From: Tubiluchus corallicola | Taxonomy: Eukaryota; Priapulida; Priapulimorpha; Priapulimorphida; Tubiluchidae | Direction: 5' to 3' | Length of the DNA stretch: 62,000 nt | Assembly (NCBI GenBank): GCA_030141605.1 | Contig: JAQGDQ010000217.1 | Span: forward strand, 1 to 62,000 | In this document: in pieces, positions 1-12,820 of the stretch | Layout: every line of letters starts with the position of its first letter | How positions within the stretch are numbered: the first letter of the stretch is position 1 | Notes under the pieces: generated by a model | The model's database searches: none | The model's input: only the letters and a program-made list of their open reading frames with translations | Told to the model about the DNA's origin: nothing | Program-made: the position numbers and the translations under genes

Positions 1-489
1 AATCTTCCACCAATCCAGAAAGAAGCTTTTGTAGAATTCGGCATCCAACAAGCTGCGATACAACACTCACGGTTGGTCCTACTTACACTGTAGGATCATG
101 ACGGAAACGAACTGAACTGAAGCACTGAACTGGTGGAGATATCTTAATCGCGTTCAAAAGTGAATACATTCTCCCTCTAGAAGTAAAGAGTCAGAATCAG
201 CATGGTGAACAAGCCACCCAGAAAGAGAACTTCATTCCAATCAGTTTATTGGCCATTGTTAACGTTGGTTGCCAGCTATGCACCTCGCTTCATTTCGTAC
301 ATGAAGTCAACGGCGAAACAACGAAGTCAATGAAAATCCATACTCTAAACCCATAGGCTCCTTAGCAGATACTGTGGTCCACAAACTGTGCTGCTTCCTT
401 GTCAATAAACAGCTAACAAATTAGTTTACGTAACCAAAAAACCCAACTAAGATCTGACGAATACCCAGAACCAATGACTAAGAATTTAA
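1..489 (+). repeat. left inverted arm
   Basis: Pairs base for base with 4451-4939 (paired coordinates sum to 4940). Similarity stops after about 489, where the two sides diverge. It may be part of a longer arm cut by the window edge. Confidence 0.9.
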
Positions 490-709
490 CCAAAGTTTTA
501 AAGCATACTGATAATATGTGCTAACACTGTATTTCAAAGCCGACATTTAATCAAGATTTAAACCTCAGGTCCTCAGTCTGTGTCGGCAATTTCTACTAAA
601 ATCGTCTGCACACCAATGAAACAAAATGCTCTAACGCACCTATTGCAATGACAAAATTATCACTTCGAGGGAAAAGGTTCAACCATTTGAATGTCAAATA
701 AATGTAATG

Positions 710-1066
710 CATTTCATAGTCATAAAGAAAACAGTGCCATTTAAATCTCAAAACCTTTTATTTTTCAGGAGCTTTCGTCCTTCGCGGACTTCGTCAGCTG
801 AAACTACATGTATAGCCGAGATATTGAAACTGCCATTTAAATCTCAAAAACTTTTATTTTTCCAGGAGCTTTCGTCCTTCACGGAGTTCGTCAGCTGAAA
901 CTACTTGAATGGCCTAGATCTTTCGAAAAATTGTCTTTCAATATCTCGGCTACTGCACTCTCGGCTACAGGTAATTTCAGCTGACGAAGTCCGTGAAGGG
1001 CGAAAGCTCCAGGAAAATAAAGCGTTTTGAGATTTAAAGAGCACTATTTCTTTATGATTATGTCCA
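710..1066. repeat. foldback module with a third internal copy
   Basis: About 105 bases at 710-815 are the inverted partner of 958-1066. The shared core contains 'ggagctttcg' and 'gacttcgtcagctgaaa'. A further direct copy of the core lies at about 829-901, so three copies (two direct, one inverted) occur within 360 bases. This is the structure of a foldback element or MITE nested in the larger inverted-arm block. The small ORFs here are not credible genes. Confidence 0.75.
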
Positions 1067-2212
1067 CGGCAAGTCTAAGAAGAGCACTATTTTATTTCCA
1101 AGCAACGCATTTCATTAAAATGAAGTGTAATGTTAGGTATAATCAGGCATTGCGATTTCAATAAAAGCAAAATTATGACCTCAGATAAACTGTTGATGTC
1201 ATTTCAACTTTCAAGCCAAATTATGCTGATTTGAAACATAATATTACTGAGAAGAACTGAAACGTTTAAATAATTAAGCATTTATGGGTCACTGGTCAAA
1301 ATTGAAATGGTTCCTAGGTAATTCAATGCAGGCAATATTAAGTGCTAGACATTTTTGAACGTTCACTTAGTGACCAAATTATAGAATAACAGGTAAAATG
1401 CGATTTGGTGAAGCATTGTCATTTCGATGAAAGCAAAATATTGGTTTGAGACAAAATGTTGTCCTGTCAACAACAAACCGAAGTAAAGCATTTCATTGAA
1501 ATGAAATGCAAATCCTTGACAATCAAGCAGTGCGGTAAAGTGCCCATAACATCTGCTCGCAAAAGATCTGTGTTTAGTTAATAACGATTTTTAAAAAACT
1601 AGCCATATAAGTATTTAAAATTTATTAAAAATTTCACCTAAAAAAACTCGCTGTACAAGTATTCAGTATTTTTAACATTTCATCTAAACTAAAGTTACAA
1701 GTAATAAAGCATATACATAAAACTAAATTTACAAGGGTTACCTGGCACGCAGCATTTATGATGCCCCCATGCAACAGCAATAGAAAATGAAACATTTTAT
1801 AAACACAATTTAATATACACAAGCGGTTGTTCAAAATAGCACACAGACCTAACGTTATACACTATATCATGAATCTGCTGAATTGACAATAAACCTAAAA
1901 ATCGTGATATTCCTATCTTCGTTTTAAAGATACCTTATTGGTTGTATTTACAATTCAGCAGGTATATTATTCCAAATTTCTATCAGTCTTTTTTGCAAAA
2001 GAGAATTTACAAGCATTTGTTCTGAAATATTCAACAAATAGTTTAAAATTACTTATGGGAGCGAAACTGAAAAAGTCAGTAGAAACGAGTTACATAAAAG
2101 TTCAACAAATTCTTTAAGTTCTTTATAACCCATTTTAGCTTTTACTTGTTTAAATGCTGCGCACGTCTGCTAGCTCTCATCGCACCTACAAAATTTGACC
2201 ATTCTGGCTGTG
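1067..2212. other. AT-rich interior of the inverted-arm block
   Basis: No credible coding sequence. Short degenerate repeats of a 'gcatttcatt-aaatgaa' type recur at about 1106, 1415 and 1487, suggesting old internal duplication. Confidence 0.4.
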
Positions 2213-3232
<1,020 letters not shown>

Positions 3233-3235
<3 letters not shown>

Positions 3236-4450
3236 TGCTTCAGTGTGCGATAATATGGTCATCAAAAACACAATCCACGTAAACGTGTTAATACAGCAAG
3301 GTAATACCAACAGAAATCTACTCTTGCAAAACTAGATGCGAAACCCTTCTAGAAGTATTTAAAAATGCGTGCTCCTTTTAGTGACGGCGTGAAAGTCGTT
3401 AAATAGCCGTTAGTATTAATGTTGATTGCTAAATGAACGACGGTAAATATCTTTGTCTTTTTTACGAAGAAGCAGTCCTAGGACAAGCAATCAACTAAAA
3501 CAGAAGCCTGTTAAAGCCAAGGTGTAAGGGTTGCAAGTAGACAGAACAGCTCGATTTCATGCGAGTCTAAATTCAAAGTAAATTTGCAAAATAGCGAAAT
3601 ACAAACTATTTTATAAAACTGAGCCAACAGCCAAATAATCAAACAATGAAAAACTTAATCAATGTTCAACGAGGAATGTTTCAGAATGACCGAACTTTGA
3701 GAAATGGGTAACTTTTGACTTTCACTTGAGAAAGTTCGAATTTGGTCAACACTGTCCCTACATACAAGTCACAAAGCTTTCAGCAATCAGTAACTGCATA
3801 CCTTAATAATTACGAAACTAATCTTTAAGGGCGTCTATACGGGCTGCTACCACATAACTTCTTATGTAGATTTTAGAATAGATTCTACATTGACGCGACA
3901 TCTAGCGCAGAATTTTATGGATGTGATCGATAAAGAAGCCTTTATCATTTTAATCATAAATGAGCAATACAAGTATGCACTGTGGCACCATCTTTCGCTG
4001 AAATTTTCGGTAAAGAAGAGGATTCCACAAGATTTAAAAATACCATTGTAGGAGAGAGATGAACAACTAAATACTAGAAAATCGTTATTCCCACTTTGGA
4101 GCCCAAAATATTGCACACCCCTTAGAGGCCTTGTGCTATACGAATTCTATAGTAGGGTAATTTGCTGACTTGCCGCAAAAATTACAAGAAAACGATTTAT
4201 GGTGTTTTCTTGAAGTATTTAGTCCAGCGCATAACATGAAAAGTAGGCCAAATTTGGAGCATCACAAATGGTCTACTATGACGTCAAAAAAGATGGCTGC
4301 CATTTGACCAAAGCATTTAGCCAGCTAGTATGGTAAAAAATTGCTCGTTTTGACTTCAAATACGAAAATGTTCAAGACGGCCGACAATATGGCCATATAA
4401 CAGCTATATCTTAGCTATTAGAGCAGACATGATTTCAATTATTTTGGTGT
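3233..4450. other. interior of the inverted-arm block without recognisable genes
   Basis: AT-rich sequence with only short ORFs, none resembling a known domain. I see no transposase motif on either strand. Confidence 0.4.
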
Positions 4451-4939
4451 TTAAATTCTTAGTCATTGGTTCTGGGTATTCGTCAGATCTTAGTTGGGTT
4501 TTTTGGTTACGTAAACTAATTTGTTAGCTGTTTATTGACAAGGAAGCAGCACAGTTTGTGGACCACAGTATCTGCTAAGGAGCCTATGGGTTTAGAGTAT
4601 GGATTTTCATTGACTTCGTTGTTTCGCCGTTGACTTCATGTACGAAATGAAGCGAGGTGCATAGCTGGCAACCAACGTTAACAATGGCCAATAAACTGAT
4701 TGGAATGAAGTTCTCTTTCTGGGTGGCTTGTTCACCATGCTGATTCTGACTCTTTACTTCTAGAGGGAGAATGTATTCACTTTTGAACGCGATTAAGATA
4801 TCTCCACCAGTTCAGTGCTTCAGTTCAGTTCGTTTCCGTCATGATCCTACAGTGTAAGTAGGACCAACCGTGAGTGTTGTATCGCAGCTTGTTGGATGCC
4901 GAATTCTACAAAAGCTTCTTTCTGGATTGGTGGAAGATT
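4451..4939 (-). repeat. right inverted arm
   Basis: Reverse complement of 1-489. Identity runs at least to 4939; the true outer end cannot be placed because the partner starts at base 1. Confidence 0.9.
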
Positions 4940-5585
4940 TACATAGATTAACCGAATTTTTAATGGACGTTATTTTACAATAAAAACTTTTCTATAAGCG
5001 AAAGCATACCTATTACAATTTATGGGTCCATTTACTTTACATATTTTGCAAAAATGATATCACTTTGCCCTTGTTTTTAAATTTTTATTACCAAGCTCTA
5101 TCCTGGTAAAATAGCTAAAGGGAGAACATTCTCATGCAAATGACTTTACACACGTTCTTATTGACGTATTGTTAGACTACAATTACACTAATAGGCTCAC
5201 CTGCGCTGCTCAATGGTAAGTAGCGCAATTTGCTGCAAATAAATTTATCGGTTTGCTCAAGGTTTGTTTCTTGAGTAAATTACTTGCTCATTTTGTGAGC
5301 AGCTGAGCAGTGCTGATTAAAGAGAACCACAGTGAAGTTCAGACGAGCTATTTTTTGAAATGACTTGAAAGGTCTGAAACTTTAAATTCAAAACTTCCAA
5401 GTATTTTTGACGGAAATTAAAACAATTGCGCATTTAACAGTAAAGAGAAAAAATTATAGCCAAAATATAACACATTAAGACGAAATGAATCAATTTTCTC
5501 TGTGATGCCACAAGACTGTGTAATGAAACAGTTCTAGTGAAAGTACGGTGAGGGAATATATTAGAAAAATATAATTCTCACTTAA
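4940..5585. promoter_or_regulatory. 5' flank of the first GPCR gene
   Basis: No gene. At 5204-5222 lies a 'ctcacctgcgctgctcaat' block closely matched at 8637-8655, upstream of the second GPCR gene, so part of the promoter was probably duplicated with the gene. No clear TATA box can be assigned. Confidence 0.35.
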
Positions 5586-6617
5586 ATGGCGCTACTTGAG
5601 CAATCGAACATGTCTGTCAGAAATGAGAATACTACCGGATTTACCGAGGCAACGGGTGGTGAATTTGGCATTGTTTTCATCGTCAACTTGGTCTTGACGT
5701 GGATAGTGCTGTTGACCAGTTTTGTGACCGTTTTGACAGTTGTCCGTTCACGAAGTCTTCATGAACTGGCTTACTATTTTTTATCTAGCCTTGCGTGCTC
5801 TGATGCAGTTATGGCCTTTGGTGTCCTTTTGCTACGTTTTTATCGGCTATTGTTGTTGCATAACCTCATCTTGTGCAACGGGATCATATTTTCTCTGGTA
5901 TACTCATCCAAGGTTAGTGTGCTGACTCTGTTAGCAATCAGCATAGACCGACTGTTAGCTATATTACATCCATTTAGGTCTACGTGGAAGATCACTCTGC
6001 CTCGAACTGCTTTTGTAATAGCTCTTCTGTGGATAGTGCCATTAGCTACTGATCTGACAGTGCTTCTATCCAACGGCCTCACTAACTTTGAGGAGCCATG
6101 TGTCATGGTAATGATACCTTGGGCATCTACTAGTTATGTACTACTCTCAGGAATGGCATTGAGTTGTGGATTTGGGATGATTTTCTGTTATGCGAGAATA
6201 GTTATCGTTGCCCGACATCACATTAAGGCCATTGGCGATCAAGAGGATGCCGTTATAGCCAGTGTTTCACCGCGTCAGTTCTTGCGTCATCTCAAACTTG
6301 CTAAAGCATTTGCATCTGTCGTTGGATTATATTTCCTGCTGTACATGCCAATGTTCATTGTTGTTATCATACATCATTTGTGCAGGGAACAATGCAGACT
6401 CGGACCAGACAGCATACTCTTTGACATATGCGGAGCAATCTCTTTTTGGAATTCGGTAATAAATTTCTTGGTGTATTCTATAAACGATGCACTTTTTCGG
6501 AAGGCAGCCAAAAAAGTATTTTGTTCCAGGCATCAACAAGTTGAAGGGGGTGGAATAGCTAATGGTCTACAACTAGTAACAGCATCCTTGCACCCAAGCG
6601 GCGCTTCAACTTATTAA
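5586..6617 (+). CDS. class A (rhodopsin-like) GPCR 1, intronless
   Basis: A 343-residue seven-helix receptor predicted to sit in the plasma membrane and signal through G proteins. The short N terminus has sequons at N8 and N15. Helices fall at about 28-52, 63-87, 98-122, 140-161, 174-208, 238-262 and 278-299. Class A marks: D73 at position 2.50, a likely disulfide pair C97/C172, a DRL motif (121-123) in place of DRY, W149 in helix 4, P255 in helix 6, and a helix 8 'FRKAAKKVF'. Departures: S45 where N1.50 is expected, Y253 at the W6.48 toggle, F294 at P7.50 (the motif reads N-F-L-V-Y). It heads a tandem array with the genes at 8920 and 13769. The start gives the expected receptor N terminus. 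A candidate AATAAA lies at 7313. The ligand is unknown and I do not recognise the subfamily. Confidence 0.9.
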   Translation: MALLEQSNMSVRNENTTGFTEATGGEFGIVFIVNLVLTWIVLLTSFVTVLTVVRSRSLHELAYYFLSSLACSDAVMAFGVLLLRFYRLLLLHNLILCNGIIFSLVYSSKVSVLTLLAISIDRLLAILHPFRSTWKITLPRTAFVIALLWIVPLATDLTVLLSNGLTNFEEPCVMVMIPWASTSYVLLSGMALSCGFGMIFCYARIVIVARHHIKAIGDQEDAVIASVSPRQFLRHLKLAKAFASVVGLYFLLYMPMFIVVIIHHLCREQCRLGPDSILFDICGAISFWNSVINFLVYSINDALFRKAAKKVFCSRHQQVEGGGIANGLQLVTASLHPSGASTY

Positions 6618-8919
6618 ACATTTACATTGTTTATCTCTGTTTTCATTCTCTATTATTGTTTGCTGTGTAGTGCATACTTGTTATTTCAGCCATCAACAAT
6701 TTGGTTCCACGATTGACTGAAATCTGAGTTGTTTCAAACACAAAGTAGCGCACGTAAATTTATAGAAAAAGAAATGCAAGTGTTAGATGTGCATTTTTCT
6801 TTTTTTCATAAAGAAGCCATTTTAAATTATTGTTCCATCGGCGTAGACAAATGCCAGTCTGGACCAACTTCTTGCTGAAATCAACGGCAATATTTCAAAG
6901 CTTTCGATTTTAATTGAGGATATGGTATATGTACAATATTAATAGAAATGCATGTACTTCATGAACAATGCATAAATGTTTTCACGCTCTTTCAGATACA
7001 AAAGTATGGGAATAGTGCAGTTAAATGATTACAATAGACCTTTAAGTTTTATCAATTTAGTTGGAGTTAATTGAAAAATCAATGTTGTAGCAATCTAAAA
7101 TGTTATATGTACTCTTCGATGAGATAATCCTACGGTATTTGTTGAACAATGCTATTCATTCTAACTGTTTTTCTGGTATATTTATCAGGATTTGCTTTGC
7201 CTTTAAAAATTGAGACTGACTGATTCCATGGGCTTGCTTTGCATGAACGAATAGAACAGTCAAAATGACTGTAATGTACGATGGATGTAAACATGTCACT
7301 TTAATAAATATTTTCTCACTCACTCACTTTGGGTACTTTATACGGACCGGATCGATGAAAATTCAGAATTATGGCAGTAGAGGGTATTGAGCTATCCTAT
7401 CCTATTACTGTACACTAAGTTGCTGATCTTTTTGGATTTCGTCACAGTTCTAGCGTTTTGTAATCTCATCTAACACAGTCTTTTTTAATTAAAATAATCT
7501 ACCGCGGCCGCAGTCACACACGTTAAATTTAAAATCTGTTGTTACTGTTGCATTGTGAACCTCACCGTCTCATTTGTCTAGGAAGTAGGGCTGTGAACGC
7601 ACTTTTGTGATTTTTTGTTCAAACAGCAGAATTTTGGAGAGTTATGTTAGCTAGCACCATGTTATCATTGGATAATGACCAACCATAATTTTGTTTTGTT
7701 AATTTGGGCAAACTTTGAATAGAAAAATACGTATTCAAAAATTTCCTTTTTATTGATTGGCATTTGGGTATTATTTGCTTTTAACTGAAAACTGTGATTT
7801 TCAATTTTGTTTTTCACCCTAGCAGAACTTTGTTCTGTCTTAACCAAACGGTTTAGGCCTATGTTGTTACAGTATCTAAACACATCCACTATGAAGTAGC
7901 TTAAGTAAGATACCATATTCTTGGTAAGACAGTCTGTTCGAGGCATGTTTATACAGAGATGGTTTATTCAAACCGTATTTGTAAATTTGTAATGAGTAAA
8001 GATGCTAATTTGTTGGACACTTGTTCACAGAAAGCGTTATTTTCACACCTGCCGCTGTCATCTGTCCAAGTAAACCCTACTACTGTCTTGTTGTTGAATC
8101 CGTTCTTGCAGAGCGCTGAACAATAAAAAAACATTTTTCATTGCTGTTATGATTGTCAAATATTTAAGCTGCAAAACGGTTTGATTATAATAATTTGTTT
8201 TATACTATTCAAATTTTTTGCTTGATTTTATTTCAAATGCATTGCGATACAGTTTCGTTAATGTTTGTCTAATTTTAAGGACATGCAGGTTGGGTACCAG
8301 GTACAGTTAATGTTAAAACACACATTAATTAAAATGACATTAGAAAGTAAATGCAAACGTTGTTTAATAGGCATTTGTACGTGTTGCCATGCGTCACACC
8401 TCATACTTAAAACTAAAATGCATTTGCTTATAAATTTAAATTATTTAATTATTTTTTTTCATCTTTCTAAATTATATGTTCTAATAAATATTTGTGACAT
8501 TAATAATATACTTGTTGAGTCCACTTGTGTGTTTTTTGTTGTCGATGCTAAATCATGCCGCAGGGTTATCGATCATTGTCAATACTTGTGAATGAACGGC
8601 TTGCTTTATTTTTCGTAATTCATGTTGCACGACTTGGCTCATCTGCGCTGCTCAGTCACAATTTACAGTTGCCGCAGTTTTAACGAATATTAATCGAGCA
8701 GTGGCAAAAACTGCAGCAAGACTAAGACTAGGCATTCTTCCCGCAATCGGAGATGTAATTATTTTTATTTGAAAACTTGTAAGCAAGGTTGCCAAATAGC
8801 TGCAGTCTTTAATTTGATAACAAATATTTTTATGGTGAGATTTAAATGAGCATCGTGTTAAACGAAACGGTACGAAGCTCCAAATGCTTTTATTGACGTC
8901 AGCGTAACACTCACCCACT
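6618..8919. other. intergenic region between GPCR 1 and GPCR 2
   Basis: 3' flank of the first receptor (AATAAA at 7313-7318) and 5' flank of the second. The ORFs at 7665-7946 (-) and 8265-8591 (+) are AT-rich and lack recognisable domains. The promoter-like block shared with the first gene is at 8637-8655. I see no further gene. Confidence 0.5.
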
Positions 8920-9897
8920 ATGGCATTATCAAACCTAGTAGTCAGTAACGGAAATACTACCAACTTTAACGATTCAACAGTCAGTTCAAATGTTTTTGCT
9001 GTGACCATCAACTTCGCGTTGACATGGGTAGTTTTGGTGACCAGTTTTGTCACCGTGCTCACAGTTATCCGTTCCCGAAGTCTACATGAACTTGCTTACT
9101 ATTTCCTGTCTAGCCTAGCATGCTCTTATGCAGTTATGGCAATGGGTATCGTTTTGTTACGTTTTTATCAGGTGCTATTGCTGAGTAACCAGATTTTGTG
9201 CAATGGGATCATATTTTCTCTGGTATACTCATCCAAGGTTAGTGTGCTCACGTTACTGGCAATCAGCGTTGACCGACTGTCATCTATCCTGCATCCTCTG
9301 CGACCTACATGGAAAATCAGTATCTCTCGCACTACTCTTGTAATAGGTCTTCTATGGTTAGTGCCACTTGCTGTTGATTTAGCAGTTCTTCTGTCCAACG
9401 GTATAACTGATTTTGGGGAAATGTGTGTCATGGCAATGGTACCTTGGGCATCCACCAGTTTCATATTACTATGTTGTTTGGCATTGTGTTGCGGATGTGG
9501 CATGATTTTCTGTTATGTGAGAATAACTGTAATTGCTTATTACCACATTAAGGCCATTGGCTGTCTAGAGAGTGCGGTGATGTCCAGTATTTCATCACGT
9601 CAGTTCTTGCGTCATCTCAGACTTGCGAAAGCATTCGCGGCTGTCGTTGGGCTTTATTTTTTGTTGTATTCACCCATGTTCATTGTTGTTATGGTGTATC
9701 ATCTGTGTTGGGAACATTGTAGCATTAGCCCGGACAGTGCGATTTTTAGCATTTGCGGAGCAATTTCATTTTGGAACTCAGTCATTAACTTCGTGGTGTA
9801 CTCATTAAAAGATGCTCACTTCCGCAAAGCAGCCAAGAAAGTATTCTTCTGCAGAAAACTTCAAGTTCAAGACGGTTGGACATCTGATGACCTGTAA
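8920..9897 (+). CDS. class A GPCR 2, intronless, with Tyr at position 2.50
   Basis: A 325-residue paralogue of the receptor at 5586, co-linear through all seven helices. Sequons at N12 and N17; likely disulfide C94/C169; DRL at 118-120; Y250 and P252 in helix 6; N290-F291-V-V-Y294 in helix 7; helix 8 'FRKAAKKVFF'. The Asp of helix 2 (D2.50, the sodium site) is replaced by Tyr: the motif reads 'SLACSYAVMA' against 'SLACSDAVMA' in GPCR 1. N1.50 is Ser (S42). The frame is intact and the protein looks conserved, so it is probably expressed with altered activation properties, though early decay is possible. AATAAA at 9991-9996, about 94 bases past the stop, fits a short 3' UTR. Confidence 0.9.
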   Translation: MALSNLVVSNGNTTNFNDSTVSSNVFAVTINFALTWVVLVTSFVTVLTVIRSRSLHELAYYFLSSLACSYAVMAMGIVLLRFYQVLLLSNQILCNGIIFSLVYSSKVSVLTLLAISVDRLSSILHPLRPTWKISISRTTLVIGLLWLVPLAVDLAVLLSNGITDFGEMCVMAMVPWASTSFILLCCLALCCGCGMIFCYVRITVIAYYHIKAIGCLESAVMSSISSRQFLRHLRLAKAFAAVVGLYFLLYSPMFIVVMVYHLCWEHCSISPDSAIFSICGAISFWNSVINFVVYSLKDAHFRKAAKKVFFCRKLQVQDGWTSDDL

Positions 9898-9990
9898 TTG
9901 TAGTTGACTTGTGCACAAAGAAATGTTTACTTTCTTATTACCTTGTAAGATTCTTGCGTAGGTGCTACATGGATATCGGTAAAGTTTTGA

Positions 9991-9996
9991 AATAAA
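9991..9996 (+). terminator. polyadenylation signal AATAAA for GPCR 2
   Basis: Canonical hexamer about 94 bases after the stop codon of the receptor ending at 9897. Confidence 0.5.
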
Positions 9997-10129
9997 CAAT
10001 CTAACACAATTGCGTAATCAATTGTTGACTTATCAGTAGGATGGTAGCACGTATACCTATTAGTTTCTTGTATATGCCTACTCTATTATGTGTATTGATA
10101 ACATTGTCCTCATTTGTTCTACCCAACAG

Positions 10130-10370
10130 AATCTCTGACATCATCTGCACCAAGTCAATTCAAACACCACCTCAAACTTGCTAAGTTTTTGAGTCAATTG
10201 CCAAGTTTTGTAGCTATCGTGCTGGGAAAGTTTTTTACCTTTGCTAGGAAAAATGTGGTACCACATACAATAGCAGCATTTTTTTCTTCGCTCGCTGGGC
10301 GGTCTTGTTTTGAAATTTCAAGTTTAACTCTATGATGTACTCACTATCGATCAGCAGTTTAGATGGCATT
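10130..10370 (+). pseudogene. GPCR relic (third intracellular loop to helix 8)
   Basis: The stretch from 10130 matches the loop 3/helix 6 start of the neighbouring receptors (Ser-Gln-Phe-Lys-x-His-x-Lys-Leu-Ala), and 10270-10370 matches the loop before helix 7, helix 7 and helix 8 (N..N..YS pattern), with stops, frame changes and a lost middle part. It resembles the receptor at 13769 more than the other two. It is a dead, partial tandem copy of the same family. No upstream helices are detectable. Confidence 0.65.
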
Positions 10371-11413
10371 CCTTACTTACTTATTCCTTTAATCCCCTAC
10401 TACTCACATCTCTTATGCAACCATCCAGTCCCTACCCATTCACTTCCTTATCCCTTACTCGTTATCATGTACTTTCTCTTTTTTGTGAGCTGGTTGGATA
10501 TGGTAGTTTTGGAGTTACCTGTTCATCTACTGATTCACATTTCAAAATGGGATCACAGAAAAAAATTGTTCAGAAAAGCTGAAAGTTGAGCTCACTAACT
10601 TTCGATTATTTTTAACTTTTTCGCGGACTAATGCAATATTTAACCTGTTAAATTTCGACACATTTCCTGCGCCGTTGTCATTTTATACAACCTTATTCTG
10701 TGGACGTTATTCTGAAATATTTAACTAATTTGTTTTTTTGTCACGTGTGTCGCCACACATTTTTGTTCGTTATTGAAGTCAACTCAGTTAACTAATTTCC
10801 GGTAGTTTTGCTTAGTTTTTTTGTTCAGCGGTTCAATGTAATATCTAATGCGTTAAGTTATAACACGTTTCGTGTACTGGATGGGTAACTTTTGCTGCTA
10901 ACAGTTTATTCATATTGATGTTATTGCTAATTTGGTTTTGTATAATATGTTAATGCACACTTTATTCCGTATTGGCATCATCTTATATACCTGTTGAATT
11001 GTTCTGTTTTATTCACAAACGTTCAACACTAACTTGACTTAGTGTTAACTACATTTTGAATGTCTGAATGAATAAATTAATAGAAAAAGAAATAAAATCA
11101 TTGTTATTGAAACTGAGGTGGATGTGAAAGCGGATGTACTGTATTTGTTTTTATTGGTATACATATTAAAATATTTTACACTTTACCTTAATAACTGTAT
11201 TACCTAAATAACTAAAAAGAATAAAGAATTAATAAGTAATAATTGATTTGTGAATTCTTCTGATGGCTGGAGTGTGGCCAAGCGTGACTGAAAGGATGCC
11301 AGGAGAGAGAGAAAAAGAAAGAGGGGGAGAGGGACCAGTTAAAATTTAAATTAATAAAAGCTGAACATTCTTCCATGAATCCATCAATCATATTTACATT
11401 TAGAGATCAAGAG
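10371..11413. other. intergenic DNA after the GPCR relic
   Basis: A pyrimidine-rich stretch at about 10370-10500 and AT-rich DNA after it. No recognisable gene or RNA. Confidence 0.4.
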
Positions 11414-11560
<147 letters not shown>

Positions 11561-11953
11561 GTAATTAGTATATTGCAGTTAAGCAGGTTGATATTGTTCC
11601 TCCTCAAGAAAATGATGACTTGAAAGGATTAGAAGATAGGCTGCTCTCATTGTAAACAGGCGATCCAGATATGCAAGTCCTTGCTGAGGGAGGAATTTTC
11701 ACTTTCGAATTTTTTGCTAATCATTTGAGTGTCTTCTAAAACCATTGCCAACAACTTGGTTACTCATCCACATCTTTATGCCCTATTTATACATAAAGCG
11801 GTTTTTACATAATTTCCACGCCACTTTCAGAAATGGCGTCGTTCTTGGATAAAATGTTTGCACTGTATTTCTATAGACCAAATCGTGAAATTGCTAGAAG
11901 ACAGGCATACATCAAAGTATGAAGTAGTGCAAAGAAGACTATTGCACGATGAA

Positions 11954-12024
11954 GTGTGTGTGTGTGTGTGTGTGTGTGCGTGTGCGTGTGCGTGTGCGTG
12001 TGTGTGTGTGTGCGTGCGTGCGTG
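11954..12024. repeat. (GT)n microsatellite in left palindrome arm
   Basis: GT dinucleotides with GCGT interruptions, followed by a short GA-rich piece at about 12040-12050. Confidence 0.95.
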
Positions 12025-12550
12025 AGACAAAGGGGAGGGGAGAGAGAGAAATTGTTTTGTAAAAGTTGCTTTTTGTACTGTTTTTGTACTCAGGCTTTTG
12101 TCATATAGTATTGGATTTTCTTCCACTTTCAATATGAGTTTTTGTGCAATGTGTGCTTCATAACTTCGTAAACACGTGTGCAGATATCTCTTTTTTTGCT
12201 AAAGCAGTGCCATTGCTTATTAACAAAGTTCACTTCTGATTTGATACTTACAGGATTGTTCTAAGAATGATGTATTTTTATAAAAGCGCACGGTTTTCCT
12301 GTAAGCAACCAATCAGAAGTGGGCTTTGCTTAATCAGCAAAGGCACTGCTTTAGGAGAAACAGTGATCTCTTCACATGTTTATGAAGTGCATATTGCACA
12401 ATTGCTGATATTAGAAGTGGAAGATAATCCAATTTTATATGTTAAAAGCCTAACTGAGTATAAAGATTGTATAAGAAACAACTTTTACAAAACAATTTTT
12501 CTGTTTATCTGTGGTGAGATTCTGTCTGTCTTCCATCTGTTTGGGTGTTC

Positions 12551-12668
<118 letters not shown>

Positions 12669-12820
12669 GCCTGCTTGCCTGTTTGTCTGTCACACTTGTT
12701 TGTGTTTTCTAGCAATTTTACGATTTCGTCTATATAAATATACTGCCAGCATTTAACGCACAACGAACGACGCCATTTCTGAAAGTGACGTGGAAATTAT
12801 GTAAAAACCGCTTTATATTT

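Noticed and set aside
707-898. 63-codon ORF
   Set aside because: Lies in the nested foldback and is formed by two copies of the repeat.
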